Shown: positions 9,119 through 17,552, counted from the stretch's first letter. The stretch: DNA of 21,266 bases from a virus (IMGVR_UViG_3300044715_000101:1-21266); one strand, 5' to 3'. Notes: a model not told the origin generated them from the sequence alone. Program-made: numbers and translations.

Positions 9119-10297
9119 TTAAAAGTTCTGGAAGGTTGGAACTGTAAGAGGTGTTGTTGTCAAACCAAAAGAGGGACGAGGCATTCCTAGCGTTGTAGTG
9201 CCAATGTTATACCCTGAAGCACCCGTAGTTCCTCCATAAATACCATTAAAGTCTCCCATTGTGTATGCACTTCCGTCTGCATTAAAGCCTAGGTTGTTAC
9301 CTCCCACATTAAGATTCATTCCCGCTGTAGCGGACGGGGTTGAATTCATCTTAAACAAATTAGGATTCTGTGCGGCAAACGAACCAAAAGAACCAAGAGA
9401 AGACAGCAGGTTGGCTTGAGACTGTTGCTTGCCCATAGCGATACCCATGCCGTGTTGATACTTCATGCCTTGAGCCTGAGCCCCCATCTGGGATTCGGGC
9501 TGGAATATCTGAGGCTGATACTGACCAAGCATTTGATTAGCCTGACCCATGAACTGACCGCCAGCGTTATACTGGGCCATAGCACCGCCAGCCATCTGCA
9601 TTGCGGCAGACTGAAGGGCAGAGTCTTGGCTTATGACATTACCAGCAAATTGTCTGGCTCTATCTTGACGCTGTAGACCCATGCCGTAGTTACTAAGGAC
9701 ACCAGCCGCAACGCCCTGTCTTCCAGTAAGGCCACGCTGAGCCATAGCCATGTTAGCGGTCTGGAATGCTTGCCGTTTGTCCTGAGCCGTAAGGCCAGTG
9801 CCAGCATCAACGCCAGCCTGAGCCTGAGCCATAAGGCTCTGTTGCATAGCCGCCGCCTGAGGCGTAAGCATCATGCTTCTAGCCATAGGGGTAAGGCCAG
9901 CCATAGTCCCCATGAAGCCCTGTGCGGCATTAGCCTGAACGCCAGCAAGTGCGGCGTTAGACTGGTTAAGCATGCTAATGTAACCAGCATTGCCTTCGCC
10001 ACCGTAAAGTTGATTATTAAGCGTAGTCTCCTGAAGCCCCTGATACTTAGGTCTCCAAGTAGATTCCAGTCCAAGAAGTTTTTCCTGTATGCCAGCCTGA
10101 GCGTCAAGGTTGGCATTCATCATCTGGCTGTAAGTCGGAGGCTTAGGAACCTTCGTCTTCTTCTTGCCAAACAAGCCACCGATAACCGCACCTATGCCCA
10201 TTCCGATGGGACCGAAGGCCGCACCAGCCTGAGCCCCAGAAAGAGCCCCAGAAATTGCACCAGATGTGCCTCCACCTACTGTATCGTAATCGGACAT
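9119..10297 (-). CDS. Gly/Ala/Met/Gln-rich internal virion or DNA-ejection protein (392 aa)
   Basis: The N-terminus (about residues 8-46) is a glycine-zipper-type hydrophobic stretch with GxxxG spacing (SGAISGALSGAQAGAAFG followed by an Ile/Gly-rich run), ending in a basic KKKTKVPK patch: a likely membrane-inserting helix pair. The middle is low in charge and rich in Met, Gln, Ala and Gly, including AMAQRGLTGRQGVAAG, which resembles the R-G-L-x-G segment common in phage DNA-transfer/injection proteins. The C-terminus is Gly/Asn/Thr-rich. The gene sits 4 bases after the collar protein and 11 bases before the 733-residue protein. Role as an ejected protein that contacts or crosses the host membrane, like T7 gp14 or P22 ejection proteins, is inferred from composition and order; a specific family was not recognised. 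Confidence 0.7.
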   Translation of the reverse strand: MSDYDTVGGGTSGAISGALSGAQAGAAFGPIGMGIGAVIGGLFGKKKTKVPKPPTYSQMMNANLDAQAGIQEKLLGLESTWRPKYQGLQETTLNNQLYGGEGNAGYISMLNQSNAALAGVQANAAQGFMGTMAGLTPMARSMMLTPQAAAMQQSLMAQAQAGVDAGTGLTAQDKRQAFQTANMAMAQRGLTGRQGVAAGVLSNYGMGLQRQDRARQFAGNVISQDSALQSAAMQMAGGAMAQYNAGGQFMGQANQMLGQYQPQIFQPESQMGAQAQGMKYQHGMGIAMGKQQSQANLLSSLGSFGSFAAQNPNLFKMNSTPSATAGMNLNVGGNNLGFNADGSAYTMGDFNGIYGGTTGASGYNIGTTTLGMPRPSFGLTTTPLTVPTFQNF

Positions 10298-10301
10298 AAA
10301 A

Positions 10302-10997
10302 TCAGGACATTCTCATTATGTAAGCCACAGCATAATAGCGAGGCGTTGTGTTGATAGGCTCAGGAGTAGCCGAACCAAAAGGAGATGTTAGTCTCTTTTG
10401 AGTGTATCCTGTATCGCCCCAATTAGGAAGCGTGTCCCAAATTGATATCACAGAGGAACCAAATATTTCAACTTGGTCTGCCTGTCTGACTCTAAATTCG
10501 TGGGAATGCTCAGGGAGATTGGTGGCAGTGAGCGTAACGCTTTCTGTGCCTCCAATGTCGCCAATGTCATAGTCATTTCCAGCACCGACAATAAATCTAT
10601 CTCTAAGGTCAGGGGTTCCATTTGTGCCATCGCACAACTTCCAGTTGTCAGGAATAAGGTTTGCGGCGGCTTCGTCTCCAGACCACATTATAATACTGCC
10701 GACAGGGACAAATCCTGAGCAGTTCTGAGCAACAAGGTTCGTTACAATGGCATTTACTGTAGTTATAGTCCCAGAGTCAATGACGCTGGTAAACTGCCCC
10801 TTTGTCTGCTTAAACAGGTTGTCTCCCTTCTTTACAAGAAGTTCGTCTCCGTTAGTGGTGACGGAATTAGGGATTTGCTCCCCAATAGCACCACCAATAA
10901 GTTTTGCGTTCTCAACATGTGCGTTGAGGTTAGTGTGGGTAACAAACGACATGTCGCCTGTTGCCGTGTAATTTGTGCCTTTAGATAGTTGTGCCAT
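10302..10997 (-). CDS. Phage tail-collar-domain protein (231 aa)
   Basis: Residues about 94-170 match the phage tail collar family well: a G-x-I-I-M-W-S-G start, PDNWKLCDGTNGTPDLRDRF, IVGAGNDYDIG, GGTESVTLT and NLPEHSHEF. The C-terminus NTTPRYYAVAYIMRM is the usual ending of these proteins. The HSH at 165-167 is in the position of the HxH motif that commonly ends the collar repeat. The first 90 residues are a non-conserved N-terminal part that probably attaches to the tail. Such proteins form distal trimeric fibre tips or collars that contact the host surface. The gene follows the stabilisation protein by 2 bases (TAA-AT-ATG) and precedes the glycine-zipper protein by 4, with no Shine-Dalgarno at its start. 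Confidence 0.9.
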   Translation of the reverse strand: MAQLSKGTNYTATGDMSFVTHTNLNAHVENAKLIGGAIGEQIPNSVTTNGDELLVKKGDNLFKQTKGQFTSVIDSGTITTVNAIVTNLVAQNCSGFVPVGSIIMWSGDEAAANLIPDNWKLCDGTNGTPDLRDRFIVGAGNDYDIGDIGGTESVTLTATNLPEHSHEFRVRQADQVEIFGSSVISIWDTLPNWGDTGYTQKRLTSPFGSATPEPINTTPRYYAVAYIMRMS

Positions 10998-10999
10998 AT

Positions 11000-13360
11000 T
11001 TATTCTTTGTTTTTAACATTTCTCCCGACTGGGTTAGCCTCTATGACCACCGACCTTATAATAGGTCTGCCACTTAGCGACTTAAATTCTACATCCAGAC
11101 CAACGGCTACTTTCCTAACTGGGAAAGTGCTTGTTTTATCTTCTGCATTGTAAGCGGAAGTTGTGTCAAGAACCTTGTAAGAGTCTGAATTATATGTGTA
11201 AACCGCTGTTTGAACAGAGCCAGTTTGCTCAAAGTCCAAGTCAACAGTGATTGTAGAGAACCTCTTATCTTGAAGAGAATTGAATTCGTATCGTCTTGAT
11301 TTTGCATAGCCTTGTATTTGTTGAGATTCGTAGTCAGCCTGTTTAAATTTGAACGAGAAAGGTATACCAGCGGCTCCAAAGTTAGCAAATGAAAGGCTTC
11401 CTACGGACTCACCGAACTCGTCAAAGTCTAGTTCCTCCATTAAGAATAGTCCATTCGTGCCGTCAAGGGTAAAAAGTTTTCTTTCGTTGCCTTTTGTGGC
11501 TGTAAACATTGTCTGGAAGTTCAAAGACTGGATGATTGACCATTTCAGACTGCCGATTCCAACAAATCCAAGTTCGCTGGACGGCTGTTCGCTAAGTTCG
11601 TTTCTGACTCTACCCTGTATAATGACCTCGGAATTAGGAACATTTGAGCCGTTCTGGATAATGTCATGTATTTTGTAGACTCCAGCCTCAGGAAGAAGGG
11701 GGAAATCTACGGCATTCCAGTGTTCTGCGTTCCTGCCAAGGTTTAGACCGTCTCCTTGCCTAAGTCCAACCCTGTAAGGGAAGTATCCAGCACTGATATA
11801 GCCAAGTCTAATCTTACCACCAACAGAAAGAAGCCCAGAATTAGGCGTTCTTCCAGAATCGTTAGCATCCCAGTCATATGTAATGAACAAAGAGGTTTTG
11901 CTGGTATCGTTCTGGTAGATAAGATACGGGGAATTAAAGTCTGCGTTAGTGTAAGAGGCTATGTCGGCGGGATAAGTGTCTACCGACTCCCACATCTTGT
12001 TGTTAATATTATATACCAAGATGTGATTAATCTCAGAACTGTCGTCAATAGGGACTCCAAGGTAGTATCTGCCGCCGTAGACTATGCCAACTGACTTGTG
12101 GACAAAGTTTTGGTTAATCCTGTCGATGTATTTTTGGATACCGATAGACAGAGGCTGTGTATTAGACAGCAGGTTTGTGTCAAGTTGAGGCTCAAGGGCG
12201 TAGATACCCTTTGATGAAAGGAAAAAGACCACGCCACCGACATTGGCTACGCTTCTGCCAGCCACACACCCCATGTCAAAGGTAAGACTTCGAACATAGG
12301 ACTCGGCTAGGATTATGTCAGGGCTTGAGGTATTGTCTGCAAACTTAGCGGCGTAAATGCTGTTTGTCTTGAACACAAGTATTTCGTCTCTTGTCCAAGG
12401 ATAAAAGCCTACAATGTCCTGCTCGTCACCCTGATTGATTGTAAGAGCCTGAATAGTAAGGTCAAACTTCCAGTTCCCTTCTTCGTCTACAAGGTAATCT
12501 GATACCGCAATCTCGTCCTTGCTGTATTTGCAGTAGATTCGATTCTTGTGATAAACAGCCCGTCCAGTAGGAGGAAAGTCGCAAGCCGTAGAGGTTTCAC
12601 CGCCTAGTATGCTTCCGTCTATAGTTCCTTGATTAGCAACAACCACATTGATTCCGTCAAATACCAATACGGGCTTTGCGACCTGTATGACATAAGGGCC
12701 GTGATTGTTTTGGTTAAAGGCTACAGGAATTGTATATGTAAATGAGTTAGTGCTTATTACAGTCTGAACAAAGAAGTTTTTAACAACAGTAGGCCCGTTT
12801 AGTTGTATATGCGGAGTCTCAATCACAAACTCATCACCAACTGCCAGTTCGTGTGGAAGATTTGTGGTGACAGTGACAAGGGTAGAGCCGTTTGTAGCAG
12901 AAACACGCTGACCAAGAGTTCCGTTTCCATCTATGTATCTTGTGGTTTCTCCACGAAGAATATAGAGTTTGTCAGCCGCTTGAATGACCTGAGTCTGTTC
13001 TTCGGTAACAGAGCGATAATATGTGTTCCCGTTTATGTGTATATGTGGGTAGTCATATCTAGACGAGATGCTTTCACTGTTAATATCGTAAAGATACAGG
13101 CCATCCTGAGCCAGAAGGACTATCTTTTCAGACCCAGACTTGGTTACATATACACCGCTTCCGTAAATCTTGCCAATGGTCGCAACAGTGCCAGACTCAA
13201 GGAGTCTTTTAATGCCCTTACGGACCTGCAATGTCTGCAAGTCCATACGGACATTCTTAGCATCCTGAAGGACACCAGCCTTAAGCGTGGCAGGATTAGA
13301 CCTAGTATCTACGCCGTAGAAACCATTGTCTCCGTCCAATGCACGATTAGCGTTAGGCAT
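11000..13360 (-). CDS. Tail stabilisation / tail tubular protein B-like protein (786 aa)
   Basis: A large beta-rich protein with a typical N-terminus: GFYGVDTRSNPATLKAGVL, then AKNVRMD and QVRKGIKRLL. The pattern G-x-D-T-R-x-[ND]P-x-x-L-x-x-G-x-[LA]-x-x-A-x-N-[VM]-x-x-x-x-x-x-x-x-R-x-G is characteristic of podovirus tail tubular-B-like and tail stabilisation proteins, which form the nozzle or the ring below the portal-connector. The rest shows repeated beta-blade-like units with YGGRYYLGVP, NNKMWESVDT and GVVFFLSSKGIYAL, as in beta-propeller nozzle proteins. It follows the fibre gene by 2 bases and precedes the collar gene by 2, which fits a tail-tip assembly block. The start at 13360 (MPNANRAL) is supported by the tight junction TAA-TT-ATG. 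I find no lysozyme or depolymerase motif. Confidence 0.8.
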   Translation of the reverse strand: MPNANRALDGDNGFYGVDTRSNPATLKAGVLQDAKNVRMDLQTLQVRKGIKRLLESGTVATIGKIYGSGVYVTKSGSEKIVLLAQDGLYLYDINSESISSRYDYPHIHINGNTYYRSVTEEQTQVIQAADKLYILRGETTRYIDGNGTLGQRVSATNGSTLVTVTTNLPHELAVGDEFVIETPHIQLNGPTVVKNFFVQTVISTNSFTYTIPVAFNQNNHGPYVIQVAKPVLVFDGINVVVANQGTIDGSILGGETSTACDFPPTGRAVYHKNRIYCKYSKDEIAVSDYLVDEEGNWKFDLTIQALTINQGDEQDIVGFYPWTRDEILVFKTNSIYAAKFADNTSSPDIILAESYVRSLTFDMGCVAGRSVANVGGVVFFLSSKGIYALEPQLDTNLLSNTQPLSIGIQKYIDRINQNFVHKSVGIVYGGRYYLGVPIDDSSEINHILVYNINNKMWESVDTYPADIASYTNADFNSPYLIYQNDTSKTSLFITYDWDANDSGRTPNSGLLSVGGKIRLGYISAGYFPYRVGLRQGDGLNLGRNAEHWNAVDFPLLPEAGVYKIHDIIQNGSNVPNSEVIIQGRVRNELSEQPSSELGFVGIGSLKWSIIQSLNFQTMFTATKGNERKLFTLDGTNGLFLMEELDFDEFGESVGSLSFANFGAAGIPFSFKFKQADYESQQIQGYAKSRRYEFNSLQDKRFSTITVDLDFEQTGSVQTAVYTYNSDSYKVLDTTSAYNAEDKTSTFPVRKVAVGLDVEFKSLSGRPIIRSVVIEANPVGRNVKNKE

Positions 13361-13362
13361 AA

Positions 13363-15012
13363 TTAGACCTGTCGGCAGGGAATACGATAGTTAACTGAAT
13401 TTATAGTAATCGCTATTTCTTTGTCATATGTGCCAGTAGCAACTACAGGAGCCGAAATATTTTGAATTCTTGCCGTGTTTATTCCAAATGCAATTCCGTC
13501 ATAAAATCTTGCAACACCACCAGTAGTCGTAAGGGCATTTTTACTTGTATCTGCAATTTGAATGTAAAGACCATGCCCAGTTCCTCCAGTAAACATGTAT
13601 CCAACATACTGATTTTCTGCCCTTCCTTGAACCCAGAAATCTGAATATGTATTTATTGGGCTTGCAGGATTTGAATTTATACTAACACGACCAGCAGAGT
13701 CAACAACTAAAGAAGATGTATCTGGTGTTGTAGAGTCTTCAATAATAAGGGCATTTCCAGTTCCCTTTTGCGTAACACGCAGGGCTGGTGTAGAGTTATG
13801 CGTTGTATCAATTATCTGCGGAGACCCAAAAACATTAGTTGCATTTGTAGCCGCACCATAAATAAGAGTTCCGTTTGCAGTCTTGTAGGCCATTTGCCAA
13901 GTCCCAATCCAAACATCGCCAGCAACAGAGTTAGTAAGGTTTCCCGTGGAATTAATTGTTCCGATGTTAATGCCAGCATCGGTAGCGGTAGGAGGCAAGA
14001 GGGCTAGTTTCTTGTTAAAAACAAAATTGCCAGCATTAGTGCCAGTAAGGGGATTGCTTATTGTAGTTGAACCATCCCAAGTAAGCACACCATTTTCTAT
14101 GGTAAACAATCTAGCCATATCAACACCCTCAATCCAAGTCTGAGGAACTGTAAGTTTAGAATTTAGGGCTGTCTGAAGGCCAGTCACATCAGCAATTGTA
14201 TGCGTATGTCCCCAGTCAGCCTTTGTGTCAACCCATGTGCCAACTGTAGCAATCTGGGCATCGGATTGAGCCTTTGAGTAAGACGCAGTAGACTGAATAG
14301 TAGCGTCTGGGTAGACTAGACCGCCACCATTAGGGGCAAGAACAAACTTGCCGTCAAACGGAGTGAACTTGTGGTAGTAATGAGTTCCAGCACCCGTGTC
14401 ATTGTATGAATCAATGACCAAATCTGTGTTAAGAACATTGCCAATCTGCGGAGCCTCTATTTCGCCACTAAATGTAGCACCTGTTAGCAGAGCGTAACCT
14501 GTATGCGTGTGTGTCGTGCTTGCCTTGCCGTCAAGGGCTGTCTGCAATCCAGTAGTATCAGCAATTGCGTGTGAGTGCGTAGCAGGTGCGTAAACGCCAG
14601 TATGCAAATGCGAAGTGCTTGCCTTGCCATCTAGGGCAGTCTGAAGGCCAGTAACATCTCCAATTACATGTGTATGTGTAACGCTGGCCTTGGCTTCTAG
14701 GGCCGCAGGAAGACCAGTCACTTCACCGATGCCGTGATTATGCCCAACCCCAGCCTTTGAATCAAGCGTGTTCTGAAGGTTGGTGATGCTAGAAATAGCG
14801 TGTGTATGGTCTCCCTCTACCTTACTATCCAGTGCGGTCTGAAGACCAGAAATGTTTGCAATAGTATGGATATGGCTAGCAGTCGCAAACGGGTTTATAG
14901 CCGAAGGACTGTTAGCCGCCGTGATTGCCGCCAACTGGTCAGCACTTATCTCATTGCCAACCTCAACGACATTGGAGGGAATTATATTCCCAACATTTAC
15001 ATTGATGCTCAT
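13363..15012 (-). CDS. Tail fibre with 22-residue HxH repeats (549 aa)
   Basis: After a 46-residue N-terminus the protein carries six copies of a 22-residue unit of the form HTHxIxxVTGLQTALDxKxxx (residues 47-134, 146-167 and 269-290), with an 11-residue HLH spacer at 135. Such repeats form trimeric fibre shafts, and HxH motifs in phage fibres often bind metal ions on the trimer axis. The second half (about 290-549) has no repeats and contains Gly/Thr/Asn-rich beta sequence (GGTGHGLYIQIAD, GGVARFYDGIAFG), a likely receptor-binding head or fold-back domain. No carboxyl-terminal chaperone (S74-type) motif was seen. The ATG overlaps the stop of the preceding 99-residue gene by one base (TAATG), and the next gene starts 2 bases after its stop. 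The fibre role is well supported; the receptor is unknown. Confidence 0.85.
   Translation of the reverse strand: MSINVNVGNIIPSNVVEVGNEISADQLAAITAANSPSAINPFATASHIHTIANISGLQTALDSKVEGDHTHAISSITNLQNTLDSKAGVGHNHGIGEVTGLPAALEAKASVTHTHVIGDVTGLQTALDGKASTSHLHTGVYAPATHSHAIADTTGLQTALDGKASTTHTHTGYALLTGATFSGEIEAPQIGNVLNTDLVIDSYNDTGAGTHYYHKFTPFDGKFVLAPNGGGLVYPDATIQSTASYSKAQSDAQIATVGTWVDTKADWGHTHTIADVTGLQTALNSKLTVPQTWIEGVDMARLFTIENGVLTWDGSTTISNPLTGTNAGNFVFNKKLALLPPTATDAGINIGTINSTGNLTNSVAGDVWIGTWQMAYKTANGTLIYGAATNATNVFGSPQIIDTTHNSTPALRVTQKGTGNALIIEDSTTPDTSSLVVDSAGRVSINSNPASPINTYSDFWVQGRAENQYVGYMFTGGTGHGLYIQIADTSKNALTTTGGVARFYDGIAFGINTARIQNISAPVVATGTYDKEIAITINSVNYRIPCRQV
14143..14208 (-). repeat. Isolated sixth copy of the fibre HxH unit
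   Basis: A single further 22-residue unit (HTHTIADVTGLQTALNSKLT) lies about 100 residues downstream of the tandem block in the fibre gene, after a non-repeat segment containing a GAGTHYYHK stretch. It may mark a second shaft section between two globular parts. Confidence 0.8.
14512..14874 (-). repeat. Tandem 66-bp repeats coding the fibre HxH unit (five copies and a half-unit spacer)
   Basis: Four 66-base units run in tandem from 14874 down to 14611, followed by a 33-base HLH spacer and a fifth unit ending at 14512. Each codes 22 residues starting with H-x-H and containing an L-x-x-x-L-[DE]-x-K core. The copies differ at many codon positions, so this is an old protein repeat rather than a recent DNA duplication. 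Confidence 0.85.
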
Positions 15013-15311
15013 TAGACAATGGCGTAGGCAACATGGACGGTGGTAGCGGCGGTGTCACTGATACAGCGAATCGGGCCGTTGTAGTTGTCAAGAGAGAGGT
15101 TGCTATTAGCAGGAATAAGGATGCCAACATCGCCTGTAGCATTCAGGATAACCTGAACCTTTGCGGTAGCATGCTTATTCTGAATAACAGTAAGGATTCT
15201 ACGCTGACCAGCGGAAGCGGCGGCGAGAAGTTGAGAACTGGTAGTGCCAACCGAATTATCAGCATGCGTAAGCGATGTGAGGAACGGTGAAGATATGGAT
15301 ATTGTAGACAT
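15012..15311 (-). CDS. Small beta-rich virion protein, possible head decoration or fibre-associated protein (99 aa)
   Basis: The sequence alternates hydrophobic and polar residues in the manner of a small beta sandwich: QRRILTVIQNKHATAKVQVIL, GILIPANSNLSL, GPIRCISD and TTVHVAYAIV. The scheme R-x-x-L-x-[IV]-x-N ... v-x-v-[IL]-x-x-x-G ... G-I-x-[IL]-x-A-x-x-x-[LF] ... Y-x-G-x-[IV]-x-x-I-S is common to small phage structural proteins encoded near head and fibre genes, sometimes annotated as head decoration or fibre proteins. There is no signal peptide. The gene starts 2 bases after the connector and its stop overlaps the fibre start by one base, so a fibre-attachment role is also possible. Function is inferred from fold pattern and position only. 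Confidence 0.6.
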   Translation of the reverse strand: MSTISISSPFLTSLTHADNSVGTTSSQLLAAASAGQRRILTVIQNKHATAKVQVILNATGDVGILIPANSNLSLDNYNGPIRCISDTAATTVHVAYAIV

Positions 15312-15313
15312 GA

Positions 15314-16078
15314 TTATTGATATGTTTGAATGAAGTTATACTTTTGAACTTGGCCTTGCTGTCTTACTATCTTATCAATCTCAAGGTCAAGGAAATACTT
15401 GGCTTCCGCTTCAGCAACCTGAGCAGAATCAAACTGACCTTCGGACCTGAGGTAGTCTCCAAGACAACCACGGGAAATGTATTGACCAAAAATATAGGGA
15501 ATGCTTACCTTCTTCCAATTGACCGTGTTAATGCTAGGGTCGGTGTTGGTATTCTTGACTAGGCAAGTATAGAAATTGCCATTGAAAGGCTTGCCTTCCT
15601 CTTGTGTTAGTCCGCCAGTAGCAGAACCGCTATCAAAGAAGACCTGACTGCCAGCAAAGTATTCAGTGCTAGAATTCCAAGGGTCGCCCTCAAGGACGGC
15701 AGGTTCAAGTCTGTATTCAATAATCATGTCTTCGCTAGAAGAGCCGCTAATTATAAGACGCTCCTGCGTGTCTGTATGCACGATAGAAAAGTCAACATTG
15801 ATAGCCCTAGTGCTTGAGTTGGGGTCTTTTGACCAAATTGCATATACCTCGCCAGCACCTGATGGCTTAATTAGGTATTTAGTGTCTCCATCGGTCTGAA
15901 CTGTAGAATTGCTAAACCTGACAATATCAGGCCATCTGTCATACTCCCAAGCCATCTTAAGCCTAGTGTTAGCAAAATCCCGCATCTGGGAAAATGTATC
16001 ATAGGTGATATCTGTCCTGTCAAGGCCGCAAAGTTGAATTGCGTCTATCAGGATTCGGCTAAAATCTACTGTTTTCAT
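15314..16078 (-). CDS. Head-tail connector / adaptor protein with carbohydrate-binding-like insert (254 aa)
   Basis: The first 60 residues are helical (DFANTRLKMAWEYDRWPDIV), as in podovirus adaptor or tail-tubular-A-like proteins, and the last 60 (ISRGCLGDYLRSEGQFDSAQ and A-E-A-x-A-K-Y-F-L) form the matching C-terminal helices. Between them sits a beta segment at residues 134-192 with the pattern W-x-S-S-x-x-Y-x-x-G-x-x-V ... G-N-F-Y-T-C-L ... P-S-x-x-x-x-x-W-K-x-V, which resembles small carbohydrate-binding modules of the CBM5/12 type. The product probably forms the ring joining portal and tail, with the insert facing outward. The start ATG overlaps the stop of the 121-residue gene (ATGA). 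Without comparison the family cannot be fixed; connector assignment rests on order (capsid, small protein, this gene, tail) and this pattern. Confidence 0.7.
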   Translation of the reverse strand: MKTVDFSRILIDAIQLCGLDRTDITYDTFSQMRDFANTRLKMAWEYDRWPDIVRFSNSTVQTDGDTKYLIKPSGAGEVYAIWSKDPNSSTRAINVDFSIVHTDTQERLIISGSSSEDMIIEYRLEPAVLEGDPWNSSTEYFAGSQVFFDSGSATGGLTQEEGKPFNGNFYTCLVKNTNTDPSINTVNWKKVSIPYIFGQYISRGCLGDYLRSEGQFDSAQVAEAEAKYFLDLEIDKIVRQQGQVQKYNFIQTYQ

Positions 16079-16440
16079 TTTACAAGGAAACCGCTGGCAT
16101 CGAAGACAGCACCGCCCACAACCGTTTTCTTGCAGTAGTTTCTAACTGCAACCTCAGGGTTGTCTCTGAGGAACTCCTTAAGAAATTGTTTATCCTCCCA
16201 GCATTCATAGCCAAGGCGGATACCCCACATGTGAAACGCATCAGGGGGGATGCGAGCAACGAGTCTGCCAACGCCGTCAATGTTATTGGCCTCGTTACTA
16301 TGCCCAAACTGGGCGAGTTGCTTTGCTTCATGCTGGGCTTTCACTGCCCTGATTTTCCATCCATGAAGGAGTTCCCTCTCCACCTCATGCTTGAGGTGGG
16401 AGGGAATCACATCGGCAAATGACTGAAGGATATCAGCCAT
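16075..16440 (-). CDS. Hypothetical protein after the capsid gene (121 aa)
   Basis: Not recognised. It begins MADILQSFADVIPSHLKHEV and is mostly helical and basic in the first half (RELLHGWKIRAVKAQHEAKQ), followed by DGVGRLVARIPPDAFHMWG, YECWEDKQFLKEFLRDNPE and a short C-terminal tail (VFDASGFLVK). There is no membrane segment or signal peptide. It lies 8 bases after the capsid gene and overlaps the connector start by 4 (ATGA), so it is expressed with the head genes. A minor head or head-completion role would fit the position, but nothing in the sequence proves it. Codon use and length support a real gene, since it fills the space between two firm genes exactly. Confidence 0.75.
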   Translation of the reverse strand: MADILQSFADVIPSHLKHEVERELLHGWKIRAVKAQHEAKQLAQFGHSNEANNIDGVGRLVARIPPDAFHMWGIRLGYECWEDKQFLKEFLRDNPEVAVRNYCKKTVVGGAVFDASGFLVK

Positions 16441-16448
16441 GTCGCAGG

Positions 16449-17534
16449 TTAGCCGACATAGTCGAACTTACCGAAGGCCAGCGGGTTCTTCACGCAGACC
16501 GAAGCGATAGCGTTGATGAGGCGAGCAGGGCCACCACCGTTGTCGGTGAGTTCCTTAACGCCAGCAACCGAGCCACCGTAGCGGATTTCCGTATGCTCAA
16601 TCGGCATCACATAACCGCAGAAGTTGTTCTTAAGGAACAGCGAGGGGTGCAGACGAATCGAACCGAAATCGCCTTCGAAGATATCGATGGACGATGTGTA
16701 GGTGGATTCGGAGGCACTGCGGTTGAATGTGCGGATTGTGGTCTGGGAGTTAGCCGTGGAGGAACGCTCAGTGTAAACGAGGTTCGTGAAGGCTCTCTTC
16801 AGGTTCGGGCCAACGAGGGCATCGTAGGCTCTGAACTGGCCCGTTTCCTGATACATGGCGGTCAGGATGTCCTGAACGACCAGTTCGGTAAGGGACGAGA
16901 CAGTGGCTGTCGATTCGGCTGTGGCGGTAGCGTTACCAGCGACAGCGGCGGCAGGGGTGCGGAAGGCATCGGGGACGGCAAGGTAAGTGTCGTCAGCGAA
17001 GTCACCAGTGCTACCGTTACCAGTCGGACGGACGGGGCGAATCCAAGAGTCAAGACCACGGGAAGCGTAGCCCTGAGAGGAACCGTTGTCTTCCTTCGGG
17101 AGATTGTTGGAGCAGAAGGTCTTTTCCATGTCACGCTTGAGCATTGTGATGCCCTTGGCGACATTGTTAGCGAGTTCGTCCTTCACGCCAGCGGTGACAG
17201 CGATATCCAGAGTCAGGGGCGAGACACGGACGGCCTTGCGGAATTCCTGAATGTGGTTCGACAGTTCGTGACGATACTGTTCAGAGCCATCCTTAACGAA
17301 GTTCTGGATGGTAGAGCCGTTCGGGTCAACATCTGTGCCATCGACAACGCCAGCCTGAGAAGCCTGAGCAGTCGGGAGACGGTCAACCTGCCAGCGAAAC
17401 AGCGTATTTCCAGGTTTTTGGCCCTTGGGAGCCATAGAGGTGAACGGGGTGTCCTTGGCATCGATGAGGGCGATGAGGTCAGCGAGGTCTTCTCGCTTAC
17501 CAGAGACGATTGTGGGTTCTGTGAGTTTAGCCAT
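16449..17534 (-). CDS. Major capsid protein, SU10-type family-like (361 aa)
   Basis: The sequence carries features of the phage SU10-type capsid family: DLADLIALIDAKDTPFTSM (residues 16-34), LFRWQVDRL (45-53), an E/DGxD loop at 65-68, then RHELSNHIQEFRKAVRVS (88-105) and the helix LANNVAKGITMLKRDMEKTF (121-140). These correspond to the N-arm, the E-loop region and the spine helix of an HK97-type fold. The end contains a KNNFCGYVMPIEHTEIRYGG stretch, again typical of such capsids. Length (361) is right for an unprocessed capsid protein. It follows the scaffold by 18 bases, consistent with co-translation of scaffold and capsid. The gene is higher in GC than the tail genes, with AAG, GTT and ACC-type codons, as expected for a very highly expressed gene. 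The start at 17534 has no Shine-Dalgarno. Confidence 0.88.
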   Translation of the reverse strand: MAKLTEPTIVSGKREDLADLIALIDAKDTPFTSMAPKGQKPGNTLFRWQVDRLPTAQASQAGVVDGTDVDPNGSTIQNFVKDGSEQYRHELSNHIQEFRKAVRVSPLTLDIAVTAGVKDELANNVAKGITMLKRDMEKTFCSNNLPKEDNGSSQGYASRGLDSWIRPVRPTGNGSTGDFADDTYLAVPDAFRTPAAAVAGNATATAESTATVSSLTELVVQDILTAMYQETGQFRAYDALVGPNLKRAFTNLVYTERSSTANSQTTIRTFNRSASESTYTSSIDIFEGDFGSIRLHPSLFLKNNFCGYVMPIEHTEIRYGGSVAGVKELTDNGGGPARLINAIASVCVKNPLAFGKFDYVG

Positions 17535-17552
17535 AGTAGTAGTGTATTTAGA

